Assembly: GCA_905221605.1 (NCBI GenBank)
Contig: CAJNDS010002524.1
Coordinates: 991,634-1,055,633, forward strand
Source of the DNA: Symbiodinium natans
Lineage: Eukaryota > Sar > Dinophyceae > Suessiales > Symbiodiniaceae
DNA length: 64,000 bases
Direction of reading: 5' to 3'
Numbering within the stretch: the stretch's first letter is position 1; each line of letters begins with the position of its first letter. Below, one piece after another: positions 31,765 through 41,211 of this stretch. Under the pieces are notes generated by a model. It saw only the letters and a program-made list of their open reading frames with translations, did no database searches and was not told the DNA's origin. The position numbers were made by a program, and so were the translations under genes.

Positions 31765-32049
31765 TCTGGCTGTTGCTGCATGCGCTTGCTCTTACTCACC
31801 GTAATTCGCACACTTCTGACTGTCCCGCTTACACTTTCACGGGGGTAGCCACGAGAGCTGTCCCTGGCAGGCTTGACGTTTCGAATGCCTGAGAGAGAGA
31901 GAGGGTTTAGGTTTTAGGGTTAGGGCCTAGGGGTAAAACAAGCTTTTTAAGCTACCATGTAATTGTTTCCATGACACGGTTTTGTTCGCATCATTTGCAG
32001 CTTCTCTTGTCTGTTAGCTGAGAAAAGTTCCTGCACTGCAAGCCTGCTT

Positions 32050-32325
32050 ATGGGGTTCGTACATCCTGAGCCCGAAATGGGCACGCACACCCGCCATTGC
32101 CTGTGTCAGGCAACTGGAAGATCCGAAAAGAGGATCAGGAGGCTCCGATGGTGGACTTACACGAACCTTAAAATCGGGACCATCAACCTCGCACATCTCC
32201 AATCTCAGAAGTTCATAGGCAGTCAGTTAGCTTGGATGGAGGTGCAGCCTTTCTGTTGCTCAGTAGACCAACCCCAAACGTCGCCTGTAGATCTGCTGCC
32301 TCCAAGACTTGATATATGTCTTTAG
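32050..32325 (+). CDS. ORF of 91 codons, unidentified
   Basis: ATG at 32050 to TAG. Contains MGTHTRHCLCQATGRSEKRI and HLQSQKFIGSQLAWMEVQPF. The frame is also open upstream of the ATG, so it may be an exon. The stop overlaps the start of a TTTAGGG array. Confidence 0.4.
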   Translation: MGFVHPEPEMGTHTRHCLCQATGRSEKRIRRLRWWTYTNLKIGTINLAHLQSQKFIGSQLAWMEVQPFCCSVDQPQTSPVDLLPPRLDICL

Positions 32326-32418
32326 GGTTTAGGGTTTAGGGTTTAGGGTTTAGGGTTTAGGGTTTAGGGTTTAGGGTTCAGGGTTTAGGGTTTAGGGTTT
32401 AGGGGTTAGGGTTTAGGA
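32321..32418 (+). repeat. TTTAGGG array
   Basis: About 13 units. A CCCTAAA array follows at 32533-32606. Confidence 0.95.
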
Positions 32419-32617
32419 TATATACTCTATTTCTTCATTTACTTACAGGCCAAAGACTAAACCCCTCTCCCCAAACCATAGTGGATCGACCCTGAAATCC
32501 CGCACAAAAAGCTTCTAAATTGCAACCCCTGAGCCCTAAACCCTAAACAAACCCTAAACAAACCCTAAACCCTAAACCCTAAACCCTAAACCCTAAACCC
32601 TAAACCCCGGAAAACAG

Positions 32618-32718
32618 GCAGCAGCACTGAAGGGCGGTCAGCTCTTCAATGCCGGTGGCCAGCATCAGGCACCCACCGCAGGTTTCCACACGATCCCTCG
32701 CCACATTTTGGCCCAAGG
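32618..32718 (+). CDS. Exon, unidentified gene
   Basis: Acceptor AAAACAG, then AAALKGGQLFNAGGQHQAPT, AGFHTIPRHILAQ, with a possible donor GTTGGG. Followed by TTTAGGG variants. Confidence 0.5.
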
Positions 32719-33000
32719 GTTGGGGGTTTCGGGCTTAGGGTTTGGGATTTAGGGTTTAGGGTTTAGGCTTTAGGGTTGGGGGCTTTAAGGCTCGAGGCCC
32801 GGGGGTGTGTACTTGGGAATCAGGCACCCCTTGTTAGTCCCTCTTTCAACCTTGGCCCCCCCTTACTTCTCCCAAGACATCCATACATGCTCCCTGGGTA
32901 GTTTAGGGTTTAGGATTATAGGGGTTTAGGATTATAGGGGTTTAGGATTATAGGGGTTTAGGGTTTAGGGTGTAGGGTAAAAACTTGCTCAACCTGACAG

Positions 33001-33063
33001 CATGTGTCAGCCTTCAAGGCCTTCGCAGCACACAGCTTGGGATGGAGGTTCGGGGGTTTGTAG
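33001..33063 (+). CDS. Exon-like segment, two open frames
   Basis: Acceptor CCTGACAG. Phase 0 gives HVSAFKAFAAHSLGWRFGGL and a stop; another frame gives ACVSLQGLRSTQLGMEVRGF. I cannot choose between them. Confidence 0.35.
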   Translation, partial: HVSAFKAFAAHSLGWRFGGL

Positions 33064-33149
33064 GGCTTATCGGTTTCGGGTCTAGGGTTTTGCCTGTCAG
33101 TCACTAGCCCTAAACCCTAAACCCGAAACCCTGAACCCTAGGGTGGCAG

Positions 33150-33247
33150 CAACCATGAAACAAAAGAGGCGCAAGGGGTCTGCTGGTTACCTGTCCTCAT
33201 GCGTTGAAGAGTTGCAAAGGTTCCCTCAGACATCCTCAATGCATAGA
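33150..33247 (+). CDS. Exon, possibly a first coding exon
   Basis: Acceptor GTGGCAG, then TMKQKRRKGSAGYLSSCVEE, LQRFPQTSSMHR, donor GTAGGG in phase 0. The ATG at 33155 could be a start. Confidence 0.5.
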
Positions 33248-33395
33248 GTAGGGTTTAGGGTTTAGGGTTTAAGGTTTAGGGTTTAGGGTCACAGGAGCCC
33301 TGAAGCAAAAGGGTTTAGGGTTTAGGGTTTAGGGTTTAGGGTTTAGGCGGCTTTTATCCAGCCCAGATCGCCCTAAACCCCGAACCCAAAACCCG

Positions 33396-33545
33396 CCGTT
33401 CTCGCCTTGGAACAACCCTAATGCAAACGAGCACGAACCGTTTGCGCAGGCCTGCACGGACTTCATCCAAGCAGGTGAGAAGCCAGTGTACATCGGCCGT
33501 GGGACACAGACTCCGGACTGCTACGCAGCCCAAATCCTCCTTCAG
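33396..33545 (+). CDS. Exon, possible glycosyltransferase family 28 fragment
   Basis: Reads PFSPWNNPNANEHEPFAQAC, TDFIQAGEKPVYIGRGTQTP, DCYAAQILLQ. DFIQAGEKPVYIGRG resembles the dFL.aG..PVYIGFGS motif of sterol 3-beta-glucosyltransferase/GT28 proteins. Only this short motif supports the identity. GCAG/GTGAGA at 33474 could be an internal donor. Confidence 0.4.
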
Positions 33546-33840
33546 CCCGAAACTCTAAACCCTAACCCCTAAACCCTAAACCCAACATCAGCGCATGCAC
33601 CATCTCAGACTCGAAGCCGGGGGTTTAGAGTGTAGGGTTTAGGGTGTGCATGTAAGTAGGGCTAAGAACAGGGCAACTATGGTTATACCTTTTTGTGGGG
33701 TACTTAAGAGCCCCCTACTTCTAAGTACCTATGAACTGTGAAACCCTAAACTAGAAACCCTAAAAAAAAAAGGCCTAAACCCTGAACCCTGAACCCTAAA
33801 CCTCCACATAAGTCCCTTTCGCCCTCAACTGACACCCCAG

Positions 33841-33920
33841 AACACCAAGCTGAGGCTGGGGGTCGATGATGGTCTACTCCAAGGTTCTCCCTCTGGCCCT
33901 TTGCATTTCTTGCTGCTGCG
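33841..33920 (+). CDS. Exon ending on a telomere-unit donor
   Basis: Acceptor ACCCCAG, then NTKLRLGVDDGLLQGSPSGP, LHFLLL, then GTTTAGGG array. Confidence 0.5.
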
Positions 33921-34068
33921 GTTTAGGGTTTAGGGTTTAGGGTTTAGGGTTGAGGGTTGAGGGTTGACGGGTAGGGGATGAAGGACCGGTGTGTTATTCG
34001 AGGGCTTAGGGCTTAGGACTATTGTTACAACGGCTTCATTCCTTGCTAACCAGCCGTAAAAGTTGCAG

Positions 34069-34255
34069 GCTCTGCTGTTTTGCTTTGGCGGTTGGAGACG
34101 GTGGCAGGTCATCTGAGTTATCTGCATATGTCCGTGTGTAGTGCCAGGGGTTGCTCAGACTCCAGAGAATTCTGGCATCAACCGGCACCAGGCAAGTTTC
34201 CACAACAAGCGGTAGCACAGTCAGTGACGTTTGGGGTTGAGGGGTCATAGGGTTT
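34069..34255 (+). CDS. Exon-like segment
   Basis: Acceptor GTTGCAG and an open frame to 34250 (LLWRLETVAGHLSYLHMSVC). The opposite strand is also open here, so support is weak. Confidence 0.3.
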
Positions 34256-34472
34256 AGGTTTGAGGCCTCGATGGAAACGGGGGAACGGTAGCAGCAGCGA
34301 GACTCCCTATGCTACAGCAGGGCACAGTACGGGAATGCCCAGATACACGAAGACAGTCTTCGGAAGACTGCTAAGGTAGCTGCTGTACAGCTAGCAGCCT
34401 GCTTTTTTTTTCTTTTTTTGGCGCACCGCTGTTGGCTCGTTCTGCTTACAACTCAGCTCCTCATGATCACAG

Positions 34473-34527
34473 CACCATGAAGACGCCTTCGAACACCCGA
34501 ATAATCCTCAAACCCAAGAACCAACAA
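34473..34527 (+). CDS. Short exon with consensus donor
   Basis: Acceptor ATCACAG and donor GTAAGG. Either MKTPSNTRIILKPKNQQ or HHEDAFEHPNNPQTQEPT. A family E element begins about 20 bases downstream. Confidence 0.4.
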
Positions 34528-34547
34528 GTAAGGCTTTCATGGACTGA

Positions 34548-34650
34548 GGGGCTGGGTAGTTGACCTTTAACCTTTTGTGTTGTATAGAATCCTATTACAA
34601 GCAAAAGGTTAAACTTTTTTTGGGCTCGGGTAGTCAGCCCCTGAGCGCAA
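34548..34650. mobile_element. Introner-like element, family E
   Basis: GAGGGGCTGGGTAGTTGACC and GGGTAGTCAGCCCCTGAG are inverted ends. AACCTTTTGTG and AAAAGGTTAAA form inner arms. A left-end copy (GAGGGGCTGGGTAGTTGACC) recurs at 38147. Confidence 0.75.
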
Positions 34651-34941
34651 GTGCCTTCATAGTCAGGACTCGGCAATGCACCTTTGGGGCTCATCATGTC
34701 ATAGGGGGCCTCCATTGCTCAACCCCCTTAACAGAAACCATGACACCGATAGTGGCGCTACAATAGCAACCACAGTGACGGTGGCTGATATACCCTGTAT
34801 ACCAGAACTCCCAAACTACCTTCCATTGTTTTCCGAGTACCTGCGGAAAAAAGGCCCCTGCCACCCCTTTTGCAGATCCTATAGGGTGGATAGTTGGTAG
34901 GGGGACCTAACACGCTTAAGTGCCTTTTTTGAAACCTGCGC

Positions 34942-34974
34942 ATGGCTGCCATGAAGCTTGTCGGCCTTGGGCTG
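34942..34974 (+). CDS. First coding exon (33 nt)
   Basis: ATG, then MAAMKLVGLGL, then the consensus donor GTAAGC. It joins in phase 0 to the exon at 35103 across a 128-base intron containing TTTAGGG variants. Likely a gene start; product unknown. Confidence 0.5.
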
Positions 34975-35102
34975 GTAAGCCTGCACGTTTAGGGGGTGGG
35001 CCGGTGGCACGCATTCAGTTTATGTTTAGACTTGCGGGTTTGAACTCCATATTGGAGGGTTTGGGGTTTATGGCTTAGGGTTTGGGGTGTTTGCGGCGGC
35101 AG

Positions 35103-35166
35103 GTGTCTGTGAAGCAAGTGGGACTGCCGGGAATGGTTGGAATTGTATTCCCGGCCCTTCAATGCC
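35103..35166 (+). CDS. Second exon of the gene starting at 34942
   Basis: Acceptor GCGGCAG, then VSVKQVGLPGMVGIVFPALQ. The donor may be GTTGGA (35136) or GTATTC. Confidence 0.45.
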
Positions 35167-35269
35167 GCGAGTTATCATACGGGGGTGGTTGCGGCTAGGC
35201 GGCTAGGCCAAATATCCAGGGCTCCATTGCCTGACTCCATTTCTTGACACTAAGCCCGTAACCATGAAT

Positions 35270-35350
35270 CCAAATGGCTACACCCGTTCTTGCTGGAGGC
35301 GAAGGGCCTCCTTGTGTCCCGGGACTGCAACCTTGTTCTGCTTTGTTACA
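35270..35350 (+). CDS. Exon-like segment
   Basis: WLHPFLLEAKGLLVSRDCNL, VLLCY, ending in a TTTAGGG array. No clear acceptor. Confidence 0.35.
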
Positions 35351-35549
35351 TTTAGGGTTTAGGGTTTAGGGCTTAGGGTTTAGGGTTTAGGGTTAGGGTT
35401 TTCTTGTGTTTTTTCATACTTTTACTTTTTGAAATCCTTTCTTACTGAGCAGGGTGTGTAAACAACCACCAACCCGAAATCCCAGCCCCGAGCTACTGAT
35501 GTGAAATTGGCCAGCCCAATGGGTGACAAACAAAACTGTTGGGGTTTAG

Positions 35550-35622
35550 TACAAAAATCATGCAAGAATTTAAGAGTGTCAGGAAGGAGACTGGAAGCCT
35601 TGACGCATCCACACCCTATTAG
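35550..35622 (+). CDS. Exon-like segment with stop
   Basis: GGTTTAG acceptor, then IMQEFKSVRKETGSLDASTP, Y, TAG. A second frame is also open. Confidence 0.35.
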
Positions 35623-35663
35623 GGTTTAGGGTCTAGGGTGTAGGGTTTATCAACCCAAACAAA

Positions 35664-35763
35664 ATGACCCTTGTTTCTTCTGTGGTGCATTATCGCATGC
35701 TTAAATTCCTCAACACGGCTGCTTCAGTCGGCAAAGGCTACCATAAGCTGCACAGAACTCGTG
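35664..35763 (+). CDS. Exon-like segment, possible start
   Basis: MTLVSSVVHYRMLKFLNTAA, SVGKGYHKLHRTRG, then a long CCCTAAA array. Confidence 0.45.
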
Positions 35764-35875
35764 GCCCTAAACACTAAACCCTAAACCCTAAACCCTAAAC
35801 CCTAAACCCTAAACCCTAAACCCTAAACCCTAAACCCTAAACCCTAAACCCTAAACCCTAAACCCTAAACCTTAA
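35764..35875. repeat. Long CCCTAAA array
   Basis: About 15 units, nearly perfect. Confidence 0.95.
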
Positions 35876-36016
35876 CCACTTGGGTGTGGCTCGGAATGTG
35901 CGAAGAGAGTGCCTGGCACAAGCCCCCGCGGGTGCAAAGCTGATATAACATGGACCCTAAACCCTAAACCCTATACCCTAAACCCTAAACCCTAAACCCG
36001 AAACCCTAAACCCTAA

Positions 36017-36113
36017 GCCATGCAATGACTTTAGAGGGCTGCCAGGTGGCCCTGCCCACGGCGATGGGAGAAGGCTCTGGGCGATCGATTTGGTTCGGAC
36101 CTGAAGCTTTGCG
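36017..36113 (+). CDS. Exon-like segment between arrays
   Basis: MTLEGCQVALPTAMGEGSGR, SIWFGPEALR, directly between CCCTAAG and TTTAGGG arrays of opposite orientation. Confidence 0.4.
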
Positions 36114-36207
36114 TTTAGGGTTTAGGGTTTAGGGTTTAGGGTTTAGGGTTTAGGGTTTAGGGTTTAGGGTTTAGGGTTTAGGGTTGAGCCATGAGACGCT
36201 GAGGGGC

Positions 36208-36290
36208 TTGGAGGTTCGCTAGGGTTATAGGTACCCTAAATACGGTTAGAGCCATAGATACCCTACTTATAGCCCTGCTTACCTCCAAGT
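36208..36290. mobile_element. Short family A MITE
   Basis: CTTGGAGGTTC and TTACCTCCAAG ends, 83 bases, with a reduced interior. Confidence 0.65.
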
Positions 36291-36377
36291 AAGGCTATGG
36301 CTCCTCACACACCAGTTGGTTTTTGTTCATTATCATTTGTTTGTTTTGAAACCCTAAACCCTAAGCCCTAAACCCAG

Positions 36378-36460
36378 TTGGGTGCATGATGCTTCCGAGG
36401 TCTGTTGGCCAACACCAGGGCAGCGTTGACATCCTCCAAGCGGAGGATGCACTGGCCTAA
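36378..36460 (+). CDS. Terminal exon, unidentified gene
   Basis: Acceptor ACCCAG, then GCMMLPRSVGQHQGSVDILQ, AEDALA and TAA. A CCCTAAG array starts at the stop. Confidence 0.45.
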
Positions 36461-36477
36461 GCCCTAAGCCCTAAACC

Positions 36478-36658
36478 CTCAACTTGGGATGCTCCCCCTT
36501 ATGCTAATTATAGAGGTTTAGGGTTTAGGGTTTAGGGTTTAGGGTTTAGGGTTTAGGGTTTAGGGTAACAGCTCCTGAATAGGGATTATAGTACCCCCCC
36601 CCCCCCCCCCCCCCCCCTAGCAATCCCTCTTCAGGACTGTTGGGGGGAGCATCCCAGC
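36478..36658. mobile_element. Family B MITE with TTTAGGG array inside
   Basis: Ends TTGGGATGCTCCCCCTTATG and GGGGGGAGCATCCCA. Compared with the copy at 21436, a TTTAGGG array is inserted at 36510-36566. A poly-C(24) tract is at 36594-36617. Confidence 0.75.
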
Positions 36659-36853
36659 CCTCAACCCAATTGTGCGACCATGAAGGGTGGGCTCCGTGAG
36701 GAGGGGGGCTCTCAATAGTCCAACTGGGTTTAGGGTTTAGGGTTTAGGGTTTAGGGTTTAGGGTTTAGGGTTTAGGGTTTAGGGCTAGGGTTTAGGGTTC
36801 AGCGCCCTGAGCCCCTACAACCAAGTCACACCGCGCCATGCGCGTTCCAACAG

Positions 36854-36898
36854 GAGATTCCAACGGCAGAAGACTTCCACAAGAGGCGCCGCCGCCCT
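36854..36898 (+). CDS. Short exon-like segment
   Basis: Acceptor CAACAG, then EIPTAEDFHKRRRRP, before a poly-T run. A further short open piece (GWFRRGGRAKPDSCNEKFGI) is at 37005-37075. Confidence 0.35.
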
Positions 36899-37140
36899 TT
36901 TTTTTTTTCAACTCTTTGTGCCACAGTCTTTACGCCCTAAACCCCAAACCCTAAACCCTAAACCCCAAACCCTAAACCCTAAACCCCAAACCCTAAACTT
37001 GGGATGGTTCCGACGGGGCGGGCGAGCCAAGCCCGACAGCTGCAACGAAAAGTTCGGGATCCTATATTGCCCCTCCCCCCCCCCAAAAAAAAACCTAAAC
37101 CCTAAACCCTAAACCCACCGTACGAACCTTGCAAAAACAG

Positions 37141-37206
37141 GTCAATATTTCGAGGTCTTTCTGGTTTCAAGATGAGTTGGAGTGGAACGGCACACGTGGC
37201 GTCCAG
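37141..37206 (+). CDS. Exon-like segment
   Basis: Acceptor AAAACAG, then VNISRSFWFQDELEWNGTRG, VQ. The following 400 bases (37210-37620) have no clear gene. Confidence 0.45.
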
Positions 37207-37628
37207 TTAGGGCTGGTGGTTTAGGATTTGGGCTCAAGAAGTGTTGACGTCCCCAGAGCCAAAAGCCCACACCCGTTATGCAAGTACACAAGTTGGCTGG
37301 CTGGGGACGAAGTTGGACATGTTCTTCACTTCTCCTATTGCTTGCAGACCACAGGTTTGAACCATTGTTGGTAATGATTCATGGTTGAACCTAGGTCAGT
37401 CGTATGATGTAAGACCGGGGTGGAAGGTTGCAGCTTTGGCTTTAAACCCGAGTTCATACAAATGGGCCTTTGGTTTCGGAATTGGTCCACTCTAGAAATC
37501 GTGTGAACTGGGCAGCCATGTCAGGAATGTGCATGTGCTTACATGCCAGAGGCTATTGTGAACCCTAAACCCTAAACCCTAAACCCTAAACCCTAAGGCG
37601 TCCGGTTTAGTTTCACAGCTGGTGTCAG

Positions 37629-37721
37629 GTATATCCAAGACCAGGCGCGCAGCTCTTTTCTTCTTGTGTGCCTTGTTTGCCCTGTCCTGGGCGTTGGAAT
37701 GGTAGTTCTGCGCAGGGGAGC
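37629..37721 (+). CDS. Exon with consensus donor GTGAGT
   Basis: Acceptor GTGTCAG and donor GTGAGT. Phase 0 (VYPRPGAQLFSSCVPCLPCP) fits the next exon; a second frame (SSFLLVCLVCPVLGVGMVVL) looks like a membrane helix but does not join in phase. Confidence 0.4.
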
Positions 37722-37812
37722 GTGAGTAAACTTGTCCGAACATACACACTCTAAGCCCTAGATTCTAGATGCTGAGCGCTTGCGACTCTGATGTTCTGTG
37801 CTGCCCTGACAG

Positions 37813-37962
37813 TTTTTTGTGGGGAACATGGTGGGCTTGAACCACATGTCCTGCATTCACGATTTTACAGCCCGGGGTTTTACACACATGTATGAAGATA
37901 CAGGTGCCCACATTTTTTCTGTCTATCGCAGGAGAAATCGCCACCAAAGTCTCGAATGCTAA
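37813..37962 (+). CDS. Terminal exon, unidentified gene
   Basis: Acceptor CCTGACAG, then FFVGNMVGLNHMSCIHDFTA, RGFTHMYEDTGAHIFSVYRR, RNRHQSLEC and TAA. Phase 0 to the exon ending 37721. Confidence 0.5.
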   Translation, partial: FFVGNMVGLNHMSCIHDFTARGFTHMYEDTGAHIFSVYRRRNRHQSLEC

Positions 37963-38091
37963 AGGGTGTTGGGCTCCAGGACGGGCTAGTACCCTAAACC
38001 CTAAACCCTAAACCGGAAAGAAGCTTAGGGTGACCTCTGGGTTTCAATTTTAGAGTTTTAGGGTGTTCGTGTGTTGGGATTTGTGTTGCAG

Positions 38092-38124
38092 CTCTGTCTG
38101 GACCTTTTCAACTCCCGCAGCCGA
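38092..38124 (+). CDS. Micro-exon (33 nt)
   Basis: Acceptor GTTGCAG, LCLDLFNSRSR, donor GTAAGG. Both sites match consensus and the phase is 0-0. Confidence 0.45.
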
Positions 38125-38463
38125 GTAAGGGTTTGAAGGTCTACTGAGGGGCTGGGTAGTTGACCCTTAAAAAACCTTTTAGGGTTTAGGGTTTAGGGTC
38201 TAGGGCTTAGGGCCCCTAAGTTTCTGCGGCGAAGTCGCAGCTCTCTTCTCCTCACAGCTTGGGGGCTCATGGGTGCGTATGAGTAGGGTCTTAGTTAGGG
38301 CAGCTATGGTGGGGGGGGAACTATGGTTCGACTCGAATCTTGTTTCAGGCACCCTAGAAACCCTACTGAGTATCCCTAAACCCTAAGCCCCAAACCCTAA
38401 ATCCTAAACCCTAAACCCTAAATCCTAAACCTCAAGAACTTGACTTCCGGAGCTCGCGCGGGT

Positions 38464-38566
38464 AGGGTGGTGAGTTTGCCGGCTTGGGCAAGCCCGTTCT
38501 ACTGGAAGGGGCTGCCAGGACTGACTTTCGACAAGGCGTTGACCCCAAACCAGTATCCCTTGGCAG
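38464..38566 (+). CDS. Exon, unidentified gene
   Basis: VVSLPAWASPFYWKGLPGLT, FDKALTPNQYPLA, then GCAG and donor GTTCCC, which starts a family B element. Confidence 0.5.
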
Positions 38567-38567
38567 G

Positions 38568-38690
38568 TTCCCCCTTATACTAACAGTCCCTAGACCCTAA
38601 ACCCTTTTCCCTTAACCCTAAACCCTAAACCCGAAAAACCCCTATTGTCATCCCTATTACGGACTGCTAGTGTTAGTATAAGGGCTGAGC
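38568..38690. mobile_element. Family B MITE split by CCCTAAA units
   Basis: TTCCCCCTTATACTAACAGT and AGTGTTAGTATAAGGG are the ends. Between them are CCCTAGACCCTAAACCC and further units at 38589-38632. Confidence 0.7.
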
Positions 38691-38851
38691 ATCCCTAAAT
38701 CATGAACCCCAAAACCTGGAACCCTAAACCCGAACCTGCCAGGGCTGGAAATTATCCTTAAACACTAAACGCTAAGCTGCAAGAGTTGAAAATATCCCTA
38801 AACCCTAAGCTACAACGGTCGAAATAGCCCTAAACCCCAAAACCTACACAG

Positions 38852-38913
38852 GAGTGAAAGCACTGCAAGACTCATTGCGCCATGAATGCGAGCCCTTCCG
38901 CGGGCTGGTTCAG
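38852..38913 (+). CDS. Exon-like segment
   Basis: Acceptor CTACACAG, then VKALQDSLRHECEPFRGLVQ. Confidence 0.45.
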
Positions 38914-39049
38914 GGCTGAAGATTTTTGGCTCTGCTCCTGGGTTGAGGGGTTGAGAGGTAGGGTTTAGGGCTTAGGGCTTAGGGTTTTGGGTTTAGGGTT
39001 TAGGGTTTAGGGATAAATCAAACGCATAAGCCAACAAGCCTGAGTTCAG

Positions 39050-39140
39050 GAGACCTTCCTGAGAAGCTTCTGGAGGTTGCAAGGCTTCTTCAGGAAAGGG
39101 CTATGCAGGAGCCTACAGAACTCTCGATTTTTTTCGCCTT
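39050..39140 (+). CDS. Exon with consensus donor
   Basis: Acceptor AGTTCAG and donor GTAAGC. Preferred reading DLPEKLLEVARLLQERAMQE, PTELSIFFA. A second frame is open. Confidence 0.5.
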
Positions 39141-39179
39141 GTAAGCCCAAATGAACATTTACCCAAACTCGTTCCTCAG

Positions 39180-39270
39180 AAACCCTCCAATTCAATCAAT
39201 CGGGCCCTACAGCATGAAGCCTGCCAGGATCCTTGCAGGGACTGCAGCGGAGGGTGGCATAGAGTTCAGG
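39180..39270 (+). CDS. Exon ending on a telomere-unit donor
   Basis: Acceptor TTCCTCAG, then KPSNSINRALQHEACQDPCR, DCSGGWHRVQ, then GTTTAGGG array of about nine units. Cys-rich end. The intron before it is only 39 bases. Confidence 0.5.
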
Positions 39271-39443
39271 GTTTAGGGTTTAGGGTTTAGGGTTTAGGGT
39301 TTAGGGTTTAGGGTTTAGGGTTTAGGGTTTAGGGTTCCTAAACCCAAGTCCTCAACCCTAAGCCCTAAAACATAGTCAGGGCGTGAGCCATGCAGCGCTA
39401 AAAACTTGCGTAGATCCATGCACGCGAGACGCGCGCGGCGCAG

Positions 39444-39494
39444 AGGATGATGCCCGCCTTCCTCAAGTGGCACGGGGGCCTTGAGCAAGTGCGG
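39444..39494 (+). CDS. Short exon ending on a telomere-unit donor
   Basis: Acceptor GGCGCAG, RMMPAFLKWHGGLEQVR, phase 0, then GTTTAGGG. Confidence 0.45.
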
Positions 39495-39584
39495 GTTTAG
39501 GGTTTAGGGCTTCATTAGGGTTTAGGGTTTGGGGTTTAGGATTTAGGGTTTAGGGTTAACTCTGAACCCCAAACCCTAAACCCA

Positions 39585-39716
39585 AAAGCGCAAGTGGTTG
39601 ACGGGGCGGAAATCATGGAGAGAGGGTCGTCCTCTGCACACCCCAGACCTGCTAGAGAGCCTGGGGCCGCCCCGGAGATCCTCATCGTAATACACCAGTC
39701 TATGCGGCCGAATTAG
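39585..39716 (+). CDS. Terminal exon, unidentified gene
   Basis: AQVVDGAEIMERGSSSAHPR, PAREPGAAPEILIVIHQSMR, PN, with the TAG created by the first TTTAGGG unit (AATTAGGG). No clear acceptor. Confidence 0.4.
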   Translation, partial: KAQVVDGAEIMERGSSSAHPRPAREPGAAPEILIVIHQSMRPN

Positions 39717-39809
39717 GGTTTAGGGTTTAGGGTTTAGGGTTTAGGGTTTAGGGTTTAGGGTTTAGGGTTTAGGGTTTAGGGTTTAGGGTTTAGGGTTTAG
39801 GGTTTAAGG
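39714..39809 (+). repeat. Long TTTAGGG array
   Basis: About 13 clean units. Confidence 0.95.
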
Positions 39810-39842
39810 CTCAAACTCTCTACCATCATACAGATCCGCGGA

Positions 39843-40083
39843 TCCCTGGGAGGATCCCAAAAGTAGATCCCCTCCAGCGTTCCTACAGGGTGGGGCCCCC
39901 TAGTTATAAGTAGAGTTATAAGGGCCCTAAATTGGGTTATAAGGACCCTAAGTTAGGTTATAAGTCCCTAAACTACAGTTAGTATAGTAAGGGGGCCCCA
40001 CCCTGTAAGAACGGCCCAAGAATGGTATAGGGTACTATTTGGGGGTTCTACTTGTTGGATCCTCCCAGGGGTCTTGGGAGGTG
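39843..40083. mobile_element. Family C MITE with a nested element
   Basis: CCTGGGAGGATCCCAAAAGT and TTGGATCCTCCCAGGGGTCT are the ends. Inside, CGTTCCTACAGGGTGGGGCCC and GGGGCCCCACCCTGTAAGAACG are a second inverted pair with its own TAAGTTAGGTTATAAG core. Confidence 0.75.
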
Positions 40084-40340
40084 ATGTGCATTACATAGGG
40101 CTCCCTTTGGGAGCCTTCTGCATCACCGAACCCTCGGGAGAGCCTAGTGAGAAATATTCAGAACAACTCCCTGCCTTCATTCATTCTTCCAACGTGCCCT
40201 ACCCAACTGAATTAGAACAATCTCAACAAAGGTCTGATGACTACCTGGCCGAGAATTATGGCAACATAGTTCTGGATCAGGCTGGGTGGGCTGTTGCAGC
40301 AGCTCTGCGGCAGAACGCAACAAGCTCAGGACCTGAATAG
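40084..40340 (+). CDS. Terminal exon, unidentified gene
   Basis: Open from the end of the element to TAG: VHYIGLPLGAFCITEPSGEP, SEKYSEQLPAFIHSSNVPYP, NYGNIVLDQAGWAVAAALRQ. Strongly protein-like. No family recognised. Possible further coding in another frame reaches 40527. Confidence 0.5.
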
Positions 40341-40538
40341 GATCGAGAAACTTAAGAGAATAGAGAGTGGCTTCATATGGGGGTTTCCGAAAAGAGAGCG
40401 TAAACTCCCATATAGAAGCGAGGTGCACCAACAAGTGGCTTGTCTTGCACCTGCTGATTTCTTCTCACGCATCAGGACGATGCGGCATTCTGCTTGCGCT
40501 AGGCAGTCGGTACCTTCCAGGAATCCTTAGTAAACAGT

Positions 40539-40643
40539 TGCTTGAAGGTTCATGGGTACTTACAAGTAGGGTTATAGGCAGCTACGGTGATAACCTTGTC
40601 TAGGGCACTTGTGACCCTAATTCTAAGTGATCATGAACTTCCA
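40539..40643. mobile_element. Family A MITE
   Basis: TTGAAGGTTCATGGGTACTT and AAGTGATCATGAACTTCCAT ends, adjoining a family C copy at 40660-40772. Confidence 0.7.
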
Positions 40644-40659
40644 TGCGATACCCAAAGCC

Positions 40660-40772
40660 CTGGGAGGATCCAAAAAGCAGAAACCCCCAAATAGCACTGC
40701 AACGACTAGGTCATTCTTAGCAACGCATGAAGGTGATCTACTTTTTGGATCCTCACAGAGTCTGGGAACCCT
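40660..40772. mobile_element. Family C MITE
   Basis: CCTGGGAGGATCCAAAAAGC and TTTTTGGATCCTCACAGAGT ends, followed by CCCTAAA variants to 40900. Confidence 0.7.
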
Positions 40773-41116
40773 GAACCCTAAATCCTGCCAGCCCAGATAT
40801 CCTAAGCCCTAAACCCCAAACCCCAAACCCTAAACCCTAAACTTGCCCTAAACCCTAAACGCTAAACCCTAAACCTAAACCCAAAAGCCCAAACCCCGCT
40901 AAATCCTGCCAGCCCAGCAGAAAGACCCCACAGCTGGTCAGGTGGAGACGGAGAAGAAGGAAACCAGGAGACCTAAACCCTAATCCCTAAACCCTAAACC
41001 CTGGCAGCAGTTTGTCTCAGCCCTGCGTGTGTAGGGCTTAGGGTTCTGGGTTTAGCGTTTCGGACTTAGGATTTAGGGTTTAGGGTGAACATTGCATTAA
41101 TTGTGCCGTGTTTCGG

Positions 41117-41211
41117 GCTTCGTGGGTACTTAGAAGTAGGATTAGAAGTGCCCCAAATAAGGATACTACCAGAGCTACCCGACTTACGAGTACCCATGAA
41201 CCTCCTTGTAG
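41117..41211. mobile_element. Family A MITE supplying an acceptor
   Basis: GCTTCGTGGGTACTTAGAAG and TACCCATGAACCTCCTTGTAG ends. The final TTGTAG sits directly before the open frame at 41212. Confidence 0.65.
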
